A DNA stretch of 64,000 nucleotides from Bacillota bacterium (GTDB lineage: Bacteria > Bacillota > Dehalobacteriia > UBA4068): NCBI GenBank assembly GCA_024679955.1, contig JAILCQ010000030.1:50030-114029 (forward strand), in the 5' to 3' direction. A model generated the notes under the pieces. The model was not told the origin of the DNA. It searched no databases and saw only the letters and a program-made list of their open reading frames with translations. The translations under genes and the position numbers were made by a program. Position 1 is the stretch's first letter; every line of letters begins with the position of its first letter. Below, one piece after another: positions 60,872-64,000 of the stretch.

Positions 60872-61858
60872 ATGGTCGAAGAAGGAAAAATGTGGGGAAT
60901 CCACACGCAGGATGATTACCTTTTCCTGCACGGTAACGTTATTGCAGTCGGCTGGAAAGAGATGGGGGATCTGTCTACCATTGCGCCAGACCGAGAATCC
61001 TTCAGGGAAAAGTATGCCGTCGCATACCCTGATTCCAAAAAGGGTAGCATTTCCACAAGCTCAGGAATGCTCTATCGCTTCGTCCATGAGATGCAGCTTG
61101 GTGATTATGTGGTGTTTCCATCAAAGACTGACCGAATGGTGAACATTGGCGTAGTCGACGGCGACTATCAGTATGTGCCCGATGCTGTTGAATACAAGCA
61201 GCAGCGCCGAGTCAAGTGGATTAAGCACCTCCCGCGCACATCATTCTCTCAAGGAGCGCTGTATGAAATAGGGTCATTCATGTCCCTCTTCACCGTAAAG
61301 AACTATGCTGATGAGTTTCTTGCGGCTCTCGACAAAGGATTCAAGAAAGAGCTTCCAGTCGAGGATGAAAGCGTTGGCGCAACTGCAGAAGAGATAGTCG
61401 AAAGCACAAAGGATTTCATTCTCAAAGAAATCAGTCGTCAGCTCAAGGGCTATGATCTTGAAGAGTTTGTGGCGGATCTGCTGCGGGCGATGGGATATAG
61501 GACGACAGTGTCTCCTCATGGCGGTGATAACGGCATCGACATCACAGCATATAAGGATGAACTACCGCCTCGAATCCTCGTTCAGGTTAAAAGTCAGGAT
61601 GGGGATATAAAGGAAACGACCATCCAATCGCTTAAGGGAGCAATGCGCGAGGGAGATTATGGGCTGTTTGTGACGCTGTCTAACTATACGAAAAACGCGA
61701 AGAAGTACCTCGAAAACACACCGATCATCCGAGGAATCAACGGAACAGAATTGGTAGAGCTTGTTTTGAAGTATTACGGGCAGCTCAGTGAAAAGTATCA
61801 GAAAATGATACCGCTAAAAATGGTTTACATACCCGTGACAAGAGAGCAAGAAGAATAA
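60872..61858 (+). CDS. EVE/PUA-like domain fused to an Mrr-type restriction endonuclease
   Basis: 328 aa. N-terminal domain (about residues 1-150) with MWGIHTQDDYLFLHGNVIAV, SGMLYRFVHEMQLGDYVVFP and RRVKWIKHLPRTSFSQGALY looks like the EVE/PUA-type fold that reads modified bases. The C-terminal domain (about 175-310) is Mrr_cat: LKGYDLEEFVADLLRAMGYR, GGDNGIDITAY with the catalytic Asp, and LVQVKSQ (QxK). No methyltransferase is adjacent, pointing to type IV, modification-dependent restriction. Start 60872 follows AGGTG; ATG 60890 is an alternative. Followed nine nt later by the HhH protein. Confidence 0.85.
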   Translation: MVEEGKMWGIHTQDDYLFLHGNVIAVGWKEMGDLSTIAPDRESFREKYAVAYPDSKKGSISTSSGMLYRFVHEMQLGDYVVFPSKTDRMVNIGVVDGDYQYVPDAVEYKQQRRVKWIKHLPRTSFSQGALYEIGSFMSLFTVKNYADEFLAALDKGFKKELPVEDESVGATAEEIVESTKDFILKEISRQLKGYDLEEFVADLLRAMGYRTTVSPHGGDNGIDITAYKDELPPRILVQVKSQDGDIKETTIQSLKGAMREGDYGLFVTLSNYTKNAKKYLENTPIIRGINGTELVELVLKYYGQLSEKYQKMIPLKMVYIPVTREQEE

Positions 61859-61867
61859 GGAGCCGAT

Positions 61868-62539
61868 ATGCACCCTCTTTCACGCCAATTCGCAGATTAC
61901 TGCGAGGGTCACTTTGATCTCGAACATCAAGTGAATTATCATTATCAATCGCTGCCAATTTGCCTTATAGACTGTGTCTATTCACTGCGCGCAAAATATG
62001 AGTCAATAACGCTGCCTGTCGTACAGCGTTATGCTGATGCCTATATGGGTGGTGACAGATACGCATCAGGAGACACCATTTCTGCGCTTATTGAGCGGAT
62101 CGATAGTTGCGGTGGTTCTTGTGCTTTTGCCGAGAAGGTCATAAAAAACCATCAAAAATTGGGGCGTTCTCTGACTCCAAAAGAGGAAGCAATATATCAA
62201 CTGGCCCATTATTTGAAGCTGTTACAGATAGAAACGCTGGAGGATTTCCAGCAGTTTGAGTCACCAGAACTTTTAGAGGTTGTCATTCGTGCTGTGAAAG
62301 GTATCTCCGATGCCGGGGCCAACTACTTGTTCATGCTTGCTGGCGACCCGAACAGAGTGAAGCCGGATGTCCACATCCACCATAGCATTGTTGATGCCTG
62401 TGGAAGAGATGTATCAAATGAAGAGTGCCAGGCCCTATTTACAGAAGCAGTTGAATTACTAAAGCCCAAGCACGAGGGGCTGACCGTCGCTGCGCTTGAT
62501 AATACAATCTGGCGCTTTTACTCAAAAGCAAGCATATGA
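61868..62539 (+). CDS. Helix-hairpin-helix DNA glycosylase-like protein, partner of the Mrr gene
   Basis: 223 aa, mostly helical. Near residues 145-175, RAVKGISDAGANYLFMLAGD followed by RVKPDVHIHHSIVDACG resembles the HhH-GPD core (hairpin GIxxxxA, then a conserved Asp before HxxR in true glycosylases). No [4Fe-4S] cysteines as in Nth/MutY. AAGGAG precedes the ATG. Close spacing to the Mrr gene implies one operon. Could excise or bind modified bases; this is inference from a fold-level resemblance. Confidence 0.55.
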   Translation: MHPLSRQFADYCEGHFDLEHQVNYHYQSLPICLIDCVYSLRAKYESITLPVVQRYADAYMGGDRYASGDTISALIERIDSCGGSCAFAEKVIKNHQKLGRSLTPKEEAIYQLAHYLKLLQIETLEDFQQFESPELLEVVIRAVKGISDAGANYLFMLAGDPNRVKPDVHIHHSIVDACGRDVSNEECQALFTEAVELLKPKHEGLTVAALDNTIWRFYSKASI

Positions 62540-62546
62540 AGTCTAA

Positions 62547-62613
62547 TTGAACGATTTCCCCTCTGTGAGAACGATACCCCTCAAATTGAACGATACCCCT
62601 CTGTGAGAACGAT
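62547..62613. repeat. Tandem TTGAACGAT...CCCCTCTGTGAGAACGAT array (IS21-end-like)
   Basis: A 28-29 nt unit TTGAACGAT(T)xCCCCTCTGTGAGAACGAT occurs at 62547 and 62586 (39-nt period). Repeated short units of this type resemble the multiple transposase-binding sites at IS21-family ends. No transposase gene is present. Confidence 0.5.
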
Positions 62614-62652
62614 TTGTCTCGGAGGGGAAGAATAGAAAGTTTACATAACAGC

Positions 62653-62694
62653 AAAACGCCGCTGCGGAAAGAGCTCCGTGGCGGCGTTGCTTTT
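62653..62694 (+). terminator. Terminator closing the Mrr-HhH cassette
   Basis: AACGCCGCTGCGGA / TCCGTGGCGGCGTT stem followed by GCTTTT. Confidence 0.8.
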
Positions 62695-62752
62695 CAGTAT
62701 TTATAGTAAAAATGTTCTAAAATAGCTGGATTACGACGTTCTCAGAACATTT

Positions 62753-62802
62753 TCAGGCAAAAGAAAAAGGCAGGTAATTCTATCAAAATTACCTACCTTT
62801 TA
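62753..62802 (+). repeat. Hairpin/direct-repeat element, right copy
   Basis: TCAGGCAAAAGAAAAAGGCAGGTAAT (copy of 59075-59099 plus one A) followed by the second arm AATTACCTACCTTTT; forms a terminator-like stem on the plus strand. Confidence 0.6.
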
Positions 62803-62837
62803 TGGAAAGGAAATCATATATGGATAGAATTAGCGCA

Positions 62838-62912
62838 GGGGGTGCAATTTCATCGTAAGGGGGTGCATTTTGCCCTAGAGGGGGGGTGCAAATTGAATCT
62901 GAGGGGGATGCA
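62838..62912. repeat. Four-copy GGGGG(T/A)TGCA-type array
   Basis: GGGGGTGCA at 62838, 62859 and 62882, and GGGGGATGCA at 62903; spacing 21-23 nt, about two helical turns. Fits multimeric protein binding such as transposase ends or iterons. No gene within. Confidence 0.6.
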
Positions 62913-62992
62913 TTAAAAGAAACGTGTCACACCGACAAATTACAATTTTCCATTACGCTTGCTCTAGTTGGTAGCAGAAATTACACTTCTCG

Positions 62993-63028
62993 CATGAACG
63001 ATACTCCAGAATTGGTGTATCGTTCAAC
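62993..63028 (+). repeat. 36-bp linker repeat, isolated copy
   Basis: CATGAACGATACTCCAGAAT... to CGTTCAAC is identical to 63423-63458 at the end of the linker in the next fragment. Here it is followed by AAGCGGGCATAA, so it is a stub of an earlier linker copy. Confidence 0.75.
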
Positions 63029-63051
63029 TAAGCGGGCATAAACATCACAAA

Positions 63052-63510
63052 GGTGGACGTTATCCCTCTATTACGATAGCGGCACCAGCGACCTTGAATG
63101 GTGAAACAGGCACTATTGCCGTCGCCGTGCTGTTTGCCGATAAAGACCGAGTACATTCTTTGCGAGTGCTGACGCCGGACGGAAAAGAGTTTGTGCTACA
63201 AAAAAACGAAGCAGATCCCAGAATGAGCGGCGTCTCGGTAAATGCCGAGAAGACCATCTCCAATGAATCTGCTTCTAAATCTACAGTACCACAGTCCGAC
63301 GAATCTGTCAAGAGCAGGGCCTCGTCGTCCCTCATCGACCATATCACGGATATGGAATATCTGGCGGCGGCAGAGAGCGGAGACGAAGAAACGGCCGGAC
63401 GGCTGGTAGACGAAGCGGCTGACATGAACGATACTCCAGAATTGGTGTATCGTTCAACAGAAAATTTACTTTGGGACAATTCCGTCAGACCTTGCACAAA
63501 AAATATATGA
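63052..63510 (+). pseudogene. Polyvalent-protein linker fragment (LPD-like) preceding a toxin tip
   Basis: Open frame entering without a start codon: SITIAAPATLNGETGTIAVA then RVHSLRVLTPDGKEFVLQKN, as in large polyvalent proteins of Clostridia mobile elements, followed by the linker SVKSRASSSLIDHITDMEYL and AAAESGDEETAGRLVDEAAD, then ELVYRSTE and a stop after 17 out-of-frame-looking residues. The track start (63094) is a TTG inside the domain. Such linkers normally lead into a C-terminal toxin; here the toxin module continues in the +1 frame. Confidence 0.6.
63271..63375 (+). repeat. 105-bp linker repeat, copy 1
   Basis: 101 of 105 positions match 63896-64000, the four differences all in the first 35 nt. 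Encodes ASKSTVPQSDESVKSRASSS and LIDHITDMEYLAAAE. Confidence 0.9.
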
Positions 63511-64000
63511 AGAGACCGGAATAAACGTCGAAAACTATAATTGCACTTTAAGAGCGTCGGAGATTCGAAAAATACTATTAGGAAAACACGGGAATCAAGA
63601 AACCGAATCAAAGTATGGACAAAGAGCAGTTACGCCCGAAGATATACTGAATATTCCTCTCGTAATCCAAAGCCCTGATAGTATTCAACTGTCACCTAAA
63701 CTGTTCCAAGGAAAACCGGCAATTCTTTTTTCAAAGACTATTAACGGCAGGACAACTGTTGTTGCCTATGTATCAAAGCCGCACATGGATCTTACTGTTC
63801 AGACCATGTATTCAGGAGCAAAAAAAAGAAGCCTTGCCACTACGCCAAGTGAGGATAACCTCTTCTCGCAAACGTCCGAAACGTTTAGTGGTACAGCTTC
63901 TAAACCTACAATACCACAGCCCGGCGAATCTGTCAAGAGCAGGGCCTCGTCGTCCCTCATCGACCATATCACGGATATGGAATATCTGGCGGCGGCAGAG
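63470..64000 (+). pseudogene. PBECR-like phage nuclease module plus next linker (runs off window, frameshifted)
   Basis: In the +1 frame relative to the preceding linker: FGTIPSDLAQKIYEETGINV, then LRASEIRKILLGKHGNQETE and GQRAVTPEDILNIPLVIQSP, KPAILFSKTINGRTTVVAYV. These match the layout of phage-encoded barnase/EndoU/colicin/RelE-like (PBECR) nuclease domains, including the conserved KHG and the R/Q-x-A/V-T-x-ED segment. The frame then reads directly into linker copy 2 (GESVKSRASSSLIDHITDME) to the window edge. No start codon is visible, so it depends on the upstream frame or is a relic. Confidence 0.55.
63896..64000 (+). repeat. 105-bp linker repeat, copy 2 (at window edge)
   Basis: Second copy of the 63271-63375 linker, 625 bp downstream, in frame with the nuclease module before it. 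The sequence is cut by the window end, so a further toxin tip probably follows outside. Confidence 0.9.

Larger units (their letters stand above)
62540..63051. other. Gene-free repeat-rich junction
   Basis: About 510 nt without a supportable gene. It holds the IS21-like array, the cassette terminator, the right hairpin copy, the GGGGGTGCA array and a 36-nt copy of a toxin-array linker. It looks like a stack of mobile-element ends. Confidence 0.6.

Noticed and set aside
62547-62912. CRISPR array
   Set aside because: Two different short repeat families with irregular 20-39-nt periods, no 25-40-nt identical repeats with unique spacers and no cas genes.

Overview
The window is a chromosomal segment of a spore-forming, probably anaerobic Bacillota (Clostridia-like; a Negativicutes relative cannot be excluded) with high-50s GC by eye. 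The evidence is a complete spoIIIAA-AH sporulation operon, an Asp23/AmaP/DUF2273 envelope set, a Gram-positive-type LexA box at recA, the dprA-topA-trmFO-xerC-hslV-hslU order, a small 2[4Fe-4S] ferredoxin and a cluster of selenium-trait marker genes. No rRNA or tRNA gene was seen.

Region 1 (1-43.2 kb) is core chromosome, almost all on the minus strand and tightly packed. Read in the direction of transcription, it starts with a redox/selenium-linked cluster (zinc-ribbon protein, radical SAM protein, YedF, DUF3343). The spoIIIA operon follows, then asp23-amaP-DUF2273-nusB-TsaD-like-xseA-xseB-ispA, an envelope lipoprotein, a TagO/WecA-type transferase and an SH3b protein. Next come hydrolase-(membrane MurF-like)-ddl-dprA-topA-trmFO-ABC-xerC-hslV-lipoprotein-hslU, rpsB-tsf, pyrH-frr-ferredoxin, uppS-cdsA-dxr-rseP-ispG-proS, and recA-recX. 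A CofE-like gene and the 5' part of rny lie at the window edge. Several sigma-A-type promoters (17-bp spacers) and intrinsic terminators divide this into transcription units. A structured, terminator-ended leader or small RNA precedes rny.

Region 2 (43.4-56.8 kb) is mostly plus strand: an anchored secreted nuclease, a DUF364/DUF4213 protein, an Lrp regulator with its aminotransferase, mutY (minus), a signal-peptide membrane protein, an ABC exporter pair, a Ca2+-type P-ATPase, a lipoprotein and a CorA transporter (minus).

Region 3 (56.9-64 kb) is a mobile, decaying accessory region with lower GC. It holds a truncated phage/ICE-type large polyvalent protein with a PBECR-like nuclease module (minus), an XRE regulator, a truncated ygjV, and an intact-looking two-gene cassette. 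That cassette encodes an EVE/PUA-like-Mrr endonuclease followed by a helix-hairpin-helix glycosylase-like protein, behind its own strong promoter. The cassette is bordered by short repeat arrays resembling transposase-binding ends. The window then ends in a repeat-punctuated array of polyvalent-protein linker and nuclease modules: a 105-bp block occurs twice, 625 bp apart, with a PBECR-like nuclease module between.

The Mrr/HhH pair and the repeat-linked toxin-tip array are the two best candidates for undescribed biology. All domain names come from reading motifs by eye, without database searches.
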